The position numbers and the translations under genes are program-made. A stretch of 64,000 nt of DNA, taken from Pseudosporangium ferrugineum (GTDB lineage Bacteria > Actinomycetota > Actinomycetes > Mycobacteriales > Micromonosporaceae). Below are positions 48,884 through 56,891 of the stretch, piece after piece; within the stretch, counting starts at the first letter, position 1, and each line of letters starts with the position of its first letter. The notes beneath the pieces are model-generated. The model ran no database searches. It worked only from the letters and a program-made list of their open reading frames with translations, and was not told the origin of the DNA. The stretch covers positions 372,001 to 436,000 of the forward strand of contig NZ_PVZG01000004.1 of NCBI RefSeq assembly GCF_003002065.1, in the 5' to 3' direction.

Positions 48884-50554
48884 GTGCCCGACTGGCTGGA
48901 CACACGTACCCCGATCCACGACCGCCGGCGGGCGGAGCGCTACCTCGCCGGCGGGTCCTGGTCCGACCGGACGACCGTCGAGCGCCTGCGCGAGGTGTGC
49001 GCCCGGCACGCCGGGCGCGACGCGGTCGCCGGGCCCGACGGATCCCTCACCTACCGCGAGCTCGACGAGCGCACCGACCGGATCGCCGCCGGGCTGATCG
49101 CGCTCGGCCTGCCCCGCGGCGCGCCCGTGGTGGTCCAGATCGGCAACTCCACGGAGTCGGTCCTCGCCTTCTACGCGCTGCTGAAATGCGGCGCGGTGCC
49201 GGTGGCCGCGCTGCCGGCCCACCGCGCCCACGAGATCGGCCCGATCAGCGCCGCGGTCGGCGCGGTCGCGCACCTCGTCGACGCCGAGGCCTCGAAGGGC
49301 GCCCTGATCCCGCTCGCCCGCGACAACGCCGCCGGCAACCCCGCCCCGGTGCACCTGCTCACCGTCGGCCCGGCGCCGGCGGGCTTCACGCGGGTCTCGG
49401 AGCTGGGCGCGGACGTACCGGCCGACCGCGCCCGTGCACAGGTCGACGCCGTCCAGGACCGGATCCACCACGAGGACGTCGCGGTCTTCCAGCTCTCCGG
49501 CGGCACCACGGGTACGCCCAAGCTCATCCCGCGGCTGCACGCCGAGTACTGGAACAACGCCGTGGCCAACTCCCGGGCCCTGGGCCGTACCCCGGCCTCC
49601 CGGATCGGGCACGTCCTGCCGCTGCTGCACAACGCGGGGGTCATCAACGCCCTGTTCGGCGCCCACGTCGTCGGCGGCTGCTTCGTGGCCGTGCCGTTCG
49701 GCCGGGCAGCCGAGACGATGCGGCTGCTGATCGAGCACCGGGTGAACGACATGATGATCGGCGGTCCGATGGCCTCCTGGCTCGACGAGGACCCGTGGGA
49801 CGAGCTGGCGTCCGCCCTCGAAGTGGTGATCTTCTCCGGGTCGAAGCTGCCGCGGTCGCTCTTCGACGCGTGCACCGCGCGGGGCATCTGGATGGGCCAG
49901 ACGTGGGGCATGGCCGAGGGCCCCTACACCTCCACGCGCCGCACGGATCCGCCCGGCGTCCGCTCGGCGACGGTCGGCAGCCCGGTCTACGGAGCCGACG
50001 ACGAGATGCTGATCGTCGACCCGGTGACGCACGTCCCGCTCCCGGCCGGAGAGACCGGCATGCTCGTCTTCCGCGGCCCCAGCACGCTGGCGGGCTACTT
50101 CGACGCGCCCGGGCACAACAGGGCCGCCTTCACCGCGGAGGGTCTGCTGCTGACCGGCGACCTGGCCAGGCTCGTCGAGCGGGACGGCGGACGGCATCTG
50201 TCCATCGAGGGGCGGCTCAAGGACGTCATCAGCCGCGGGGGCGAGAAGTTCAGCACCGAGGAGGTCGAGAAGCTGCTGCTCCAGCATCCCTCGATCGCCG
50301 AGGCGGCCGTCGTGGCCATGCCGGACGAGCGGCTGGGGGAACGGGCGTGCGCCTACCTCGTCCCCGCCGAGGGCCTGACGGCACCTTCGCTCACCGACGT
50401 ACAGAAGCATTTCGAAGGGTTGGGGGTGGCGAAGTACAAATGGCCGGAACGGCTGGAGCTGCTGCCGGCGCTGCCGCGGACCGCGACCTACAAAGTGAAC
50501 AAGGTGCTGCTGCGCACCCTCGCCGCCGAGCTCGGGACGGCTCGCGATGCCTGA
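48884..50554 (+). CDS. Aryl-acid AMP/CoA ligase (EntE/DhbE-like adenylate-forming enzyme)
   Basis: 556 residues from GTG (GGAGG upstream). The adenylation core is complete: P-loop FQLSGGTTGTPKLIPRLHAE, YNNAV-equivalent YWNNAVANS, QTWGMAEGPYTSTRR, the TGDLARL motif and the hinge/Lys region DVISRGGEKFSTEEVEKLLL, with the distal catalytic Lys in RTATYKVNKVLLR. The N-terminal region (WLDTRTPIHDRRRAERYLAG) and SGGTTGTPKLIPR resemble 2,3-dihydroxybenzoate/salicylate-activating enzymes. No carrier protein or siderophore gene is near, so a catabolic aryl-CoA ligase role is more likely. It overlaps the MaoC gene by 8 bp and leads the plus-strand operon. Confidence 0.88.
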   Translation: MPDWLDTRTPIHDRRRAERYLAGGSWSDRTTVERLREVCARHAGRDAVAGPDGSLTYRELDERTDRIAAGLIALGLPRGAPVVVQIGNSTESVLAFYALLKCGAVPVAALPAHRAHEIGPISAAVGAVAHLVDAEASKGALIPLARDNAAGNPAPVHLLTVGPAPAGFTRVSELGADVPADRARAQVDAVQDRIHHEDVAVFQLSGGTTGTPKLIPRLHAEYWNNAVANSRALGRTPASRIGHVLPLLHNAGVINALFGAHVVGGCFVAVPFGRAAETMRLLIEHRVNDMMIGGPMASWLDEDPWDELASALEVVIFSGSKLPRSLFDACTARGIWMGQTWGMAEGPYTSTRRTDPPGVRSATVGSPVYGADDEMLIVDPVTHVPLPAGETGMLVFRGPSTLAGYFDAPGHNRAAFTAEGLLLTGDLARLVERDGGRHLSIEGRLKDVISRGGEKFSTEEVEKLLLQHPSIAEAAVVAMPDERLGERACAYLVPAEGLTAPSLTDVQKHFEGLGVAKYKWPERLELLPALPRTATYKVNKVLLRTLAAELGTARDA

Positions 50555-51020
50555 CGTCGTGGGTGCCGAGGATCTCGTCGTGGGGACCGTCGTCGACCTG
50601 GGCAGCTACACCGTCACCCGGGCGGAGATCCTGGCGTTCGCCGCCCACTGGGACCCGCAGGCGATCCACCTCGACGACGACTACGCCGCCGGGCACGAGT
50701 TCGGCGAGATCATCGCCAGCGGGGTGCACACCCTCGGCGTCTACCAGCGGCTCGCGGTCCTCGGCGTCTACCGGCGGTGGCCGATCATCGCCGGCCGGGC
50801 CATCCGCGACGTTCAGCTGACCTACGCGGTGCGTGCCGGCGCGACGCTGCGGGGCGAGGTCGAGATCGCGGCCGTGCACCTGACCGACGAGGCGCGGGCG
50901 CTGGTCACCACGTACGGCCGGCTCTTCGTCGGTGACCGGCCGGCGCTGCGCCTGACCACCGACGCCTACCTGCGCAGACGACCGCGGGACGACGGGCGGG
51001 CCGGACGTGGCACGGAGTAG
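50547..51020 (+). CDS. MaoC-like (hot-dog fold) dehydratase
   Basis: 157 residues. The hot-dog core with the MaoC hydratase motif is visible: LGSYTVTRAEILAFAAHWDPQAIHLDDDYA, in which the Asp/His pair (D-P-Q-x-I-H-x-D) forms the R-hydratase catalytic site, then FGEIIASGVHTLGVYQRLAV around the hot-dog helix. It should add water to, or remove it from, an enoyl- or aryl-CoA. Its start overlaps the ligase gene by 8 bp, consistent with use of the CoA ester made by the ligase. The TetR gene follows directly. Confidence 0.85.
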   Translation: MPDVVGAEDLVVGTVVDLGSYTVTRAEILAFAAHWDPQAIHLDDDYAAGHEFGEIIASGVHTLGVYQRLAVLGVYRRWPIIAGRAIRDVQLTYAVRAGATLRGEVEIAAVHLTDEARALVTTYGRLFVGDRPALRLTTDAYLRRRPRDDGRAGRGTE

Positions 51021-51023
51021 GAT
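51018..51023 (+). promoter_or_regulatory. Leaderless -10 element (TAGGAT) for the TetR gene
   Basis: TAGGAT, seven bases (cgcagcg), then ATG at 51031. It overlaps the stop codon of the MaoC gene, giving the regulator its own promoter within the operon. Confidence 0.5.
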
Positions 51024-51030
51024 CGCAGCG

Positions 51031-51828
51031 ATGTCAGCACCGACGCCGCGTCCGCGCACGAAGGCCCAGGCCGCACCCGGCGCAGCGGCACCCGACGCAG
51101 CAGCGCCCGGTGCCGCCGAGCGCCGGAAGAAGGACGCGGCGCCCCGCCGGCGATCGAGCGGGGCGCGCAAGGAGCTGGTCGAGCGCCAGATCCTGGACCG
51201 TGCCACGGCCCTGTTCGCCGAGCGCGGGTTCGCCGGCACCAGCCTCCAGGACGTCGCCGAGGCGTCCGGCCTCACCCGGCCCGCGCTCTACTACTACTTC
51301 TCCAGCAAGGAGGAGCTGCTCGCCCGCCTGGTGCGCGAGACGACGATGGACGCCGCCGAGCAGCTGGAGGCCCTCCCCGAGCTCGCACCGGAGGAGCACC
51401 TGCGCGAGTTGGTGCGCACCTCCACGACGTTCCAGGCCCGGCACCGCGACCAGTTCCGGCTGCTGCTGCGATCCGAGGCCGAGCTGCCGGCCGACGTCAC
51501 CGAGCTCTACACCGACGGCCGGCGCCGGGTGTTCCGGGCCTACCAGTCGGTCATCGAGCGCGGCGTCACGGCCGGCGTCTTCCGCGCGGTCGACGTCCGG
51601 ACGGTGACGCTCGGTCTCATCGGGATGGTCAACTGGGTCACCTGGTGGAACCAGCCGGACGTCGACATCGCGGCCGTCGCCGACGAGTTCGCCGAGCTCG
51701 CCGTGGCCTCCGTGCTCCTGCACCGCGACCGTGACGCGGCCCCCGCCTCGGTGCACGCGGTCATGGCGATGCTCAAGGACGACCTCGCGCTGCTCGAGCA
51801 CCACCTCGGGGAGACCGAGCGCTCCTGA
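51031..51828 (+). CDS. TetR family transcriptional regulator with long N-terminal arm
   Basis: 265 residues. The HTH is standard: RQILDRATALFAERGFAGTS, LQDVAEASGLTRPALYYYFS, SKEELLARLV. The ligand domain is helical (LRELVRTSTTFQARHRDQFR, MVNWVTWWNQPDVDIAAVAD). Unusual is a 47-residue N-terminal arm rich in Ala/Pro/Arg/Lys (TKAQAAPGAAAPDAAAPGAA then KKDAAPRRRSSGARK), which may touch DNA outside the core site. TetR proteins in such clusters repress until a pathway substrate or its CoA ester binds. The GNCAANTANTTGNC elements at 48796 and 54934 are its likely targets. Confidence 0.88.
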   Translation: MSAPTPRPRTKAQAAPGAAAPDAAAPGAAERRKKDAAPRRRSSGARKELVERQILDRATALFAERGFAGTSLQDVAEASGLTRPALYYYFSSKEELLARLVRETTMDAAEQLEALPELAPEEHLRELVRTSTTFQARHRDQFRLLLRSEAELPADVTELYTDGRRRVFRAYQSVIERGVTAGVFRAVDVRTVTLGLIGMVNWVTWWNQPDVDIAAVADEFAELAVASVLLHRDRDAAPASVHAVMAMLKDDLALLEHHLGETERS

Positions 51829-51841
51829 AGCTCGAGCTCGG

Positions 51842-53311
51842 TCACGCGGGTGGGGGCACCGACTCCACGAAGACCCGCAGGCTCTGGAATTCCCTGATGG
51901 CCCCGGGGCCGCAGAGGTATCCGTAGCCGCTCTGCTTGAGCCCGCCCTGCTCGAACTTCTCGGACAGCACCGCCCAGCAGTTGCTCCAGACCATGCCGGA
52001 CTCGATGCGCCGGGCGACCCGCTGGGCCCGCAGCGAACTGCGTGTGAAGACCGCCGCGCCCAGGCCGTACGGCGTGGCGTTGGCCCGCCGGATCGCGTCG
52101 TCCTCGTCGTCGAAGACCTCGAAGGTCTGCACCGGGCCGAAGATCTCCTCCTGGACCAGGGGTACGTCGAGGCGCTCGACCTCGACCAGGCTGGGCCGGT
52201 AGTAGGCGCCTCCCGGGCGGCGCTCGTCGGTGATCCGGCCGCCGCGGACCAGCATCGTGCCGTACGCCTCGGCCGCGGTCACCAGGGCGTCGACGCGCGC
52301 GGCGCTCGCGGCGTCGATGAGCGGCCCCAGGTCGCTGGCGGGGTCGTCGCTCGGCCCGGGGTTCAGCGACGAGATCGCCGCGACCAGGGCCTCGCGCAGG
52401 CGGCCGGCGACGGAACGGTGCACCAGGACCCGGGAACCCGTCACGCAGAACTGGCCGTTCATCACCGTGAGCGCCGCGACGATGGTCGCGACGGCGAGGT
52501 CCAGGTCGGCGTCCTCGAAGACGACCAGGGGCGTCTTGCCGCCGAGTTCGAGGCCGACCCGCTTGAGCGTCGCGCTCGCCTCCCGGGCGATGACCCGGCC
52601 GACGGCAGTGCTGCCGGTGTAGTTCACGACGTCGACCTGCGGCGAGCTGACCAGCAGCGGCGCGCCGACGTTCGCGGACTCCGAGAAGATGTTGACGACC
52701 CCCTCGGGGAAGCCCGCCGACGCCACGATGTCGGACAGGATCGCGTTGGTCAGGCCCGTCTGGCCGGGAAGTTTCACCACCACGGTGCAGCCCGCGGCCA
52801 GCGCGGGACCGAGGGCGCGGATGGTCAGGATGATCGGCGAGTTCCAGGGCGAGATGATGCCGGCGACACCGGTGGCGGCCGGGGCCGAGCGGAAGAACAC
52901 GCCGGGCTGGACCTCCTCGGCGGTGCCGTGGCCGGCAGTCAGCGCGGTGCCCGCGGAGTAGCGCAGCCACTCCACCGAGGTGGCGGCCTCCCACATCGTC
53001 TCGCGCTCCAGCTTCCCGTTCTCGCGCGACAGCATGGCGCCGATCTCGGCGGCCCGCAGCGAGAGCTGGTCGGCGAGCCGGTTCAGGAGCGCGAACCTGG
53101 TGCGGGGGTCGGTGGACCAGTCGGTGGTGTCGAACGCGCGGCGCGCGGCCGCGATGGCGCGTTCGACCTGGGCCCGGTCGGCCTGGACGAACTGGCCGAT
53201 CACTTCTGAGGTCGAGGGGTTCACCGAGTCGACGGCCGTCCCCTCCTCCGAGAGGGCGCCCGCGATGAGATTCGCCCGGAGCGGGGTCTCGCTGCGTACG
53301 TCGGTCGTCAT
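51842..53311 (-). CDS. Aldehyde dehydrogenase
   Basis: 489 residues, full-length ALDH. Key motifs in order: SPWNSPIILTIRALGPALAAG (cofactor/anion loop, with the Asn), VVVKLPGQTGLTNA (NAD site), NYTGSTAVGRVIAREA (Rossmann Gly loop), LELGGKTPLVVFEDAD (general base Glu), NGQFCVTGSRVLVH (nucleophilic Cys) and EEIFGPVQTFEVFDDEDD. It oxidises an aldehyde to an acid with NAD(P). It lies 14 bp downstream of the GMC oxidoreductase gene, so the pair converts alcohol to aldehyde to acid, giving the substrate of the nearby ligase. Confidence 0.93.
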   Translation of the reverse strand: MTTDVRSETPLRANLIAGALSEEGTAVDSVNPSTSEVIGQFVQADRAQVERAIAAARRAFDTTDWSTDPRTRFALLNRLADQLSLRAAEIGAMLSRENGKLERETMWEAATSVEWLRYSAGTALTAGHGTAEEVQPGVFFRSAPAATGVAGIISPWNSPIILTIRALGPALAAGCTVVVKLPGQTGLTNAILSDIVASAGFPEGVVNIFSESANVGAPLLVSSPQVDVVNYTGSTAVGRVIAREASATLKRVGLELGGKTPLVVFEDADLDLAVATIVAALTVMNGQFCVTGSRVLVHRSVAGRLREALVAAISSLNPGPSDDPASDLGPLIDAASAARVDALVTAAEAYGTMLVRGGRITDERRPGGAYYRPSLVEVERLDVPLVQEEIFGPVQTFEVFDDEDDAIRRANATPYGLGAAVFTRSSLRAQRVARRIESGMVWSNCWAVLSEKFEQGGLKQSGYGYLCGPGAIREFQSLRVFVESVPPPA

Positions 53312-53324
53312 GGTGGTACTCCGT

Positions 53325-54875
53325 TCAGGACGAGGTGGTGGTCACCGGGAGGGACGGGCGGGCGGTGGGGCGCAGGGTGGCGCGCAGCAGCTCGGCAGCG
53401 CGCCACCCGACCATCTGGATGGTGGCGCTGGGCGCCACCTGCGGGATGCGGGGCATGACCGAGGCGTCAGCGACGCGCAGGTTGGCGACGCCCGTGACGC
53501 GCAGCTCCTGGTCGACGACGCCGCCCGGGCCCATCGCGCAGGTGCCGCAGTGGTGGGCGTAGCTGAGCGACCCGGTGCGGATCGCGGCCTCGATCGTGGC
53601 CGGCTCCCGCACGGCCTCCCCCGGGCCCAGCTCGACGAGGCCGAAACCCGCCAGGGCCGGCTGCGCCGCAATCTCCCGGACGAGCGGTACGGCCGCGGCG
53701 AGGGCGGCAAGGTCTCCCTCGTCGTCGAAGTACCGGGGGTCGATGAGCGGAGGGCCCCATGGGTCGGCCGGGTCCAGCGTCAGCCGCCCGCGGCTCCGCG
53801 GCTCGTAGAGCCCGATCAGCGCGGTCGCCCCGTGGGTGACCACGGGAGCTCCCGGCGGCGTCAGCGCCAGGTGATGGAAGGCGACGCTGATGGTGCGTCC
53901 GCCCGCCCACCGGTCGCCGCGCAGGTAGAGGCCGGACTCGGCGAACTGGTTGGCCGGTCCCGCCACCGGTCGCCGCGAGGACCAGACGACCGGGAACGAC
54001 GGGTGGTCCTGTAGGTTCCTCCCGACGCCCGGAAGATCGAGCACCGGGGTGATCCCGGCGGCCAGCAGCTCCTCGCGCGGGCCGATCCCGGAACGCAGCA
54101 GCAGCGCGGGCGAGTCGATCGCCCCGGCGCTGAGCACCAGCTCGCCGGAGATCGCGACCACCTCGCCGGCCTCCCCGGCGCGCAGCTCCAGCGCCGTCGC
54201 CCGGCCGCCCTCGACCACGATCCGGGCGACGGTGGTGTCGCTCCGGACGGTCAGGTTGGCCCGGTCGCGGAGGGGACGCAGGAAGGTCTCGGCGGCATCG
54301 GCGCGCCGGCCGTCGCGGATCGTCAGGTCGAACCAGCCGGCGCCCTGCGCGCCGGGGGCGTTGAGGTCCTCGACCCGGGCGTACCCGGCCTCCCCGGACG
54401 CGGCGACGAAGGCCTCGCACAGCTCGTTGCGCGACGCCGCCGTGGCGTTGTACACCGGCCCGTCGTGCCCGCGGGAACCGTCGCCTCCCGGGTGCGACTC
54501 CAGATCGCGCAGGGCCGCGGTCACCTCGTCCGGCGTCCAGTTCCGGCCCCAGGTCCGGTGGTCCTCCGCCCACGGGCGGGAGAAGATCATGGCGTTGACG
54601 GAGGTCGAGCCGCCCACGATGCGGCCGCGCGGCACGCCCAGCGTACGGCCGGCGGCACGGCTCTGCGGCACGGTCCCGTAGCCGTAGTCGTACGTGGATC
54701 CGATCGTCTCCGGCCACCGGGCCGGCACGGTCACGACGTCGGGCCGGTCGGCCGGGCCCGCCTCGATCAGCAGGACCTCGATCGAGGGGTCCTCGGTCAG
54801 CTTGTGGGCGAGGGCGCATCCGGCCGCCCCGGCGCCCACCACCACCACGTCGTACGCCATCGCCCGGTCTGTCAT
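53325..54875 (-). CDS. GMC family FAD-dependent alcohol oxidoreductase
   Basis: 516 residues. The FAD motif VVVGAGAAGCALAHKL and EVLLIEAGPADRP lie at the N-terminus. GMC signature 1 reads GTVPQSRAAGRTLGVPRGRIVGGSTSVNAM-type in the sequence (shown here in part: LGVPRGRIVGGS), signature 2 is LVLSAGAIDSPALLLRSGIG, and the active-site region YAHHCGTCAMGPGG contains the catalytic His. Relatives include choline, alkanol and polyethylene glycol dehydrogenases. The next gene is an aldehyde dehydrogenase, supporting alcohol oxidation. A CGTCAAATAGTTG operator lies 60-75 bp upstream. Confidence 0.91.
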   Translation of the reverse strand: MTDRAMAYDVVVVGAGAAGCALAHKLTEDPSIEVLLIEAGPADRPDVVTVPARWPETIGSTYDYGYGTVPQSRAAGRTLGVPRGRIVGGSTSVNAMIFSRPWAEDHRTWGRNWTPDEVTAALRDLESHPGGDGSRGHDGPVYNATAASRNELCEAFVAASGEAGYARVEDLNAPGAQGAGWFDLTIRDGRRADAAETFLRPLRDRANLTVRSDTTVARIVVEGGRATALELRAGEAGEVVAISGELVLSAGAIDSPALLLRSGIGPREELLAAGITPVLDLPGVGRNLQDHPSFPVVWSSRRPVAGPANQFAESGLYLRGDRWAGGRTISVAFHHLALTPPGAPVVTHGATALIGLYEPRSRGRLTLDPADPWGPPLIDPRYFDDEGDLAALAAAVPLVREIAAQPALAGFGLVELGPGEAVREPATIEAAIRTGSLSYAHHCGTCAMGPGGVVDQELRVTGVANLRVADASVMPRIPQVAPSATIQMVGWRAAELLRATLRPTARPSLPVTTTSS

Positions 54876-54933
54876 GCGCCCGCCTTCCGATCCGGTCCGG
54901 CCACGGCCGACGCTACAACCATTTCACGGCACC

Positions 54934-54947
54934 GACAACTATTTGAC
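54934..54947. promoter_or_regulatory. Shared TetR-type operator, copy 2
   Basis: Read on the minus strand, GTCAAATAGTTGTC fits GNCAANTANTTGNC and shares CGTCAAATARTTG with the site at 48796. It lies about 60 bp before the GMC oxidoreductase start, a normal promoter position. Confidence 0.6.
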
Positions 54948-55020
54948 GCGTACGTCCAAACAACGCTGCGCGCGGGCACGGCGGCGTCCTCACCCTCTCG
55001 CCACCACCGGCGGCAGGGCC

Positions 55021-55026
55021 TAGGAT
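55021..55026 (+). promoter_or_regulatory. Leaderless-type -10 element (TAGGAT)
   Basis: TAGGAT, eight bases, then ATG at 55035; GGGGC is the only purine-rich stretch, so a leaderless or near-leaderless mRNA is likely. Confidence 0.45.
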
Positions 55027-55034
55027 CCGGGGCG

Positions 55035-55490
55035 ATGAATACGCCTGGCGCATCCCGGATCGACGCCGAGGTGCTGCGTGAGGTGCTGCCCGGGCGGTGG
55101 CGGGTGCTGGCCTCCTCGTTCCCCATGTGGTTGAGCGGGCGGCGACTCGATCCCCATTTCACGTACGGGCTGCTGCCCGGCTCCCCGCTCGTCCTCAGCG
55201 ACGAGGTGAGCTACCGGACGCCGGCGGGAGCCACCCGGCGGATCGCCGGGGTGGACCGCTTCGACGCCGCGGCGGGCCGGTTCACCTGGCGTGGCAGGGG
55301 GCTGCTCCGCCCGCTGTCGAGCAGCTGGCGGGTGACGCACCTCAGCGACGACCACGAGCTCGTCGTCCTCACCTTCGACCGGTCGCTGGTCACCCCGGCC
55401 GGCACCGACGTGATCGGTCGCGGCACGGACCCGCGACCGGACGCCCGCGGTCGCGTGCCGGAGGACGACACCCTGCACTGGCTTTCCTGA
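55035..55490 (+). CDS. Beta-rich hypothetical protein (lipocalin-like) preceding a P450
   Basis: 151 residues, no signal. It starts with a helix (RIDAEVLREVLPGRWRVLAS) and continues with alternating strands (YGLLPGSPLVLSDEVSYRTP, ATRRIAGVDRFDAAAGRFTW, SSSWRVTHLSDDHELVVLTF), a pattern of lipocalin-like or small ligand-binding barrels. GRWRVLASSFPMWLSG resembles the GxW start of that fold. No catalytic motif. It ends 24 bp before the cytochrome P450 gene on the same strand, so it may bind the P450 substrate or product. Function not known. Confidence 0.62.
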   Translation: MNTPGASRIDAEVLREVLPGRWRVLASSFPMWLSGRRLDPHFTYGLLPGSPLVLSDEVSYRTPAGATRRIAGVDRFDAAAGRFTWRGRGLLRPLSSSWRVTHLSDDHELVVLTFDRSLVTPAGTDVIGRGTDPRPDARGRVPEDDTLHWLS

Positions 55491-55514
55491 CCCCCGGACC
55501 CGAGGAGTTCCCGC

Positions 55515-56828
55515 ATGGCCGTCGATCATTCGCGTACGCCGCCCGCGGTGCCCGGGCTGCCGCTGCTGGGCAACGCCCTGCGGATGATGGGCGACGTGCA
55601 GGGTTTCCTCGTCGACGCGTACCGCCGGATGGGCCCGGTGTACCGGGTCCGCGCCCTGAACCAGACGTTCGTCATCATGGCCGGCGAACGCGCCAACCGG
55701 TTCCTGATCGAGCACGGCGAGGACGTGTTCACCAGCGAGGAGAGCTTCGGCGGCCTGAACCGGCAGTTCCACATGCGGGTGCACGTGCTGAACGGGCGGC
55801 CGCACCGGCACCTGCGCAGGCAACTCGCCACCGGACTGTCCCGGGACCTGCTGGCCGCGCGCTGGGACGAGGTCATGGGGAGCACCGAACGGGCCTTCGG
55901 GTCCTGGGTGGGCGAGCGGGCCCTGCCGGTCGTCGACCGGTTCCAGCGGCTCGCCGCCGATCAGCTGTCCGTCGCCTTCACCGGGGCGAGCTCGGCCGCC
56001 CGGTTCGAGACGTTGCGGTGGGCGTTCGAACTGGTCCTCGACGTCACCATCGCCGGGAAGTGGCCGCGCGTGGTCCTGCGCCGGCCGGCGTACCGGCGGG
56101 CCCGCGCCGAGATCCTCGCCTTCGCCCGGGACGCCCTCGAGCACCGCGCCCGGAATCCGCACAGCGGTCCGGCGGACCTGCTCGACCAGGCGCTCACGGC
56201 GGTGGACGAGAACGGGCATCCGTACCCGCCGGAGGTGCGCGCGGGCATGGCGTTGCAGGGCTACTTCGCGGGCATCAACACGGTCGCCTACCTCTACAGC
56301 TTCATGCTGTACGCGCTGCTGCGGAATCCCGAGGTGCTCGCGCGCGTACGGTCCGAAGTGGACGCCGCCGGACCGCTGACCTTCGCGGGCCTGCGCCACC
56401 TGCCGGCGTTGCACGGGCTGGTGCTCGAGACCCTGCGCGTCTACCCGCCGGCGCCGGGCTCCGCGCGTACGGCCGCCAAAGCCTTTGAATTCGAGGGTTT
56501 CCGCATCGATCGGGGACGCCGGGTGCTCGTGGCGACCTCGGTGCCGCACCAACTGCCGGAGCATTTCCCGGCACCCGAGCGGTTCGACATCGACCGCGAC
56601 TTCGCGGCGGCGCGCCGGGCCGCCGTGTACGCCCCCTTCTCGGTGGGCGGCCACACCTGCCTCGGCGCGGGCATGACCGAGGTGCTCGCGGTCGCGACGA
56701 TGGCCACGCTCGTCCGGCGGCTGACCGCTGCCCTGCCCCGCCCGGACCAGCCCCTGCGGATCACCGCCACGCCGGGCCCCAACCCGGGCAAGGGTTTCAC
56801 GGTGGCGGTCACCGCGCGGAGGGCATGA
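55515..56828 (+). CDS. Cytochrome P450
   Basis: 437 residues, no membrane anchor. The haem ligand loop is APFSVGGHTCLGAGM (Cys at about 382, FxxGxxxCxG). The K-helix ExxR is VLETLRVYPPAP, and the PERF-like meander FPAPERFDIDRDF is clear. The I-helix reads GYFAGINTVAYLYS, so the usual acidic residue before Thr (AGxD/ET) is Asn here, which may alter proton delivery to oxygen. No ferredoxin or reductase gene is adjacent. The N-terminal part (PGLPLLGNALRMMGDVQGFL, GPVYRVRALNQTFVIMAGE) suggests a substrate of moderate size such as a terpenoid or fatty acid. GAGGAG precedes the ATG. Confidence 0.92.
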   Translation: MAVDHSRTPPAVPGLPLLGNALRMMGDVQGFLVDAYRRMGPVYRVRALNQTFVIMAGERANRFLIEHGEDVFTSEESFGGLNRQFHMRVHVLNGRPHRHLRRQLATGLSRDLLAARWDEVMGSTERAFGSWVGERALPVVDRFQRLAADQLSVAFTGASSAARFETLRWAFELVLDVTIAGKWPRVVLRRPAYRRARAEILAFARDALEHRARNPHSGPADLLDQALTAVDENGHPYPPEVRAGMALQGYFAGINTVAYLYSFMLYALLRNPEVLARVRSEVDAAGPLTFAGLRHLPALHGLVLETLRVYPPAPGSARTAAKAFEFEGFRIDRGRRVLVATSVPHQLPEHFPAPERFDIDRDFAAARRAAVYAPFSVGGHTCLGAGMTEVLAVATMATLVRRLTAALPRPDQPLRITATPGPNPGKGFTVAVTARRA

Positions 56829-56891
56829 CCGCGGCGGCAAGCGTCCGCCCCGGGCCACGTCATCGGATGCGGCCCTCCGATCGGGCAGCGC

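Noticed and set aside
48884..50554. Siderophore biosynthesis role for the EntE-like ligase
   Set aside because: No isochorismatase, NRPS, carrier protein or siderophore transporter is nearby, and the neighbours are oxidative catabolic genes.
45897..54875. Polyethylene-glycol degradation operon or nicotinate pathway
   Set aside because: GMC + ALDH + ligase recall the former and maleate isomerase + hydrolase the latter, but each lacks other key genes here. The substrate is left open.
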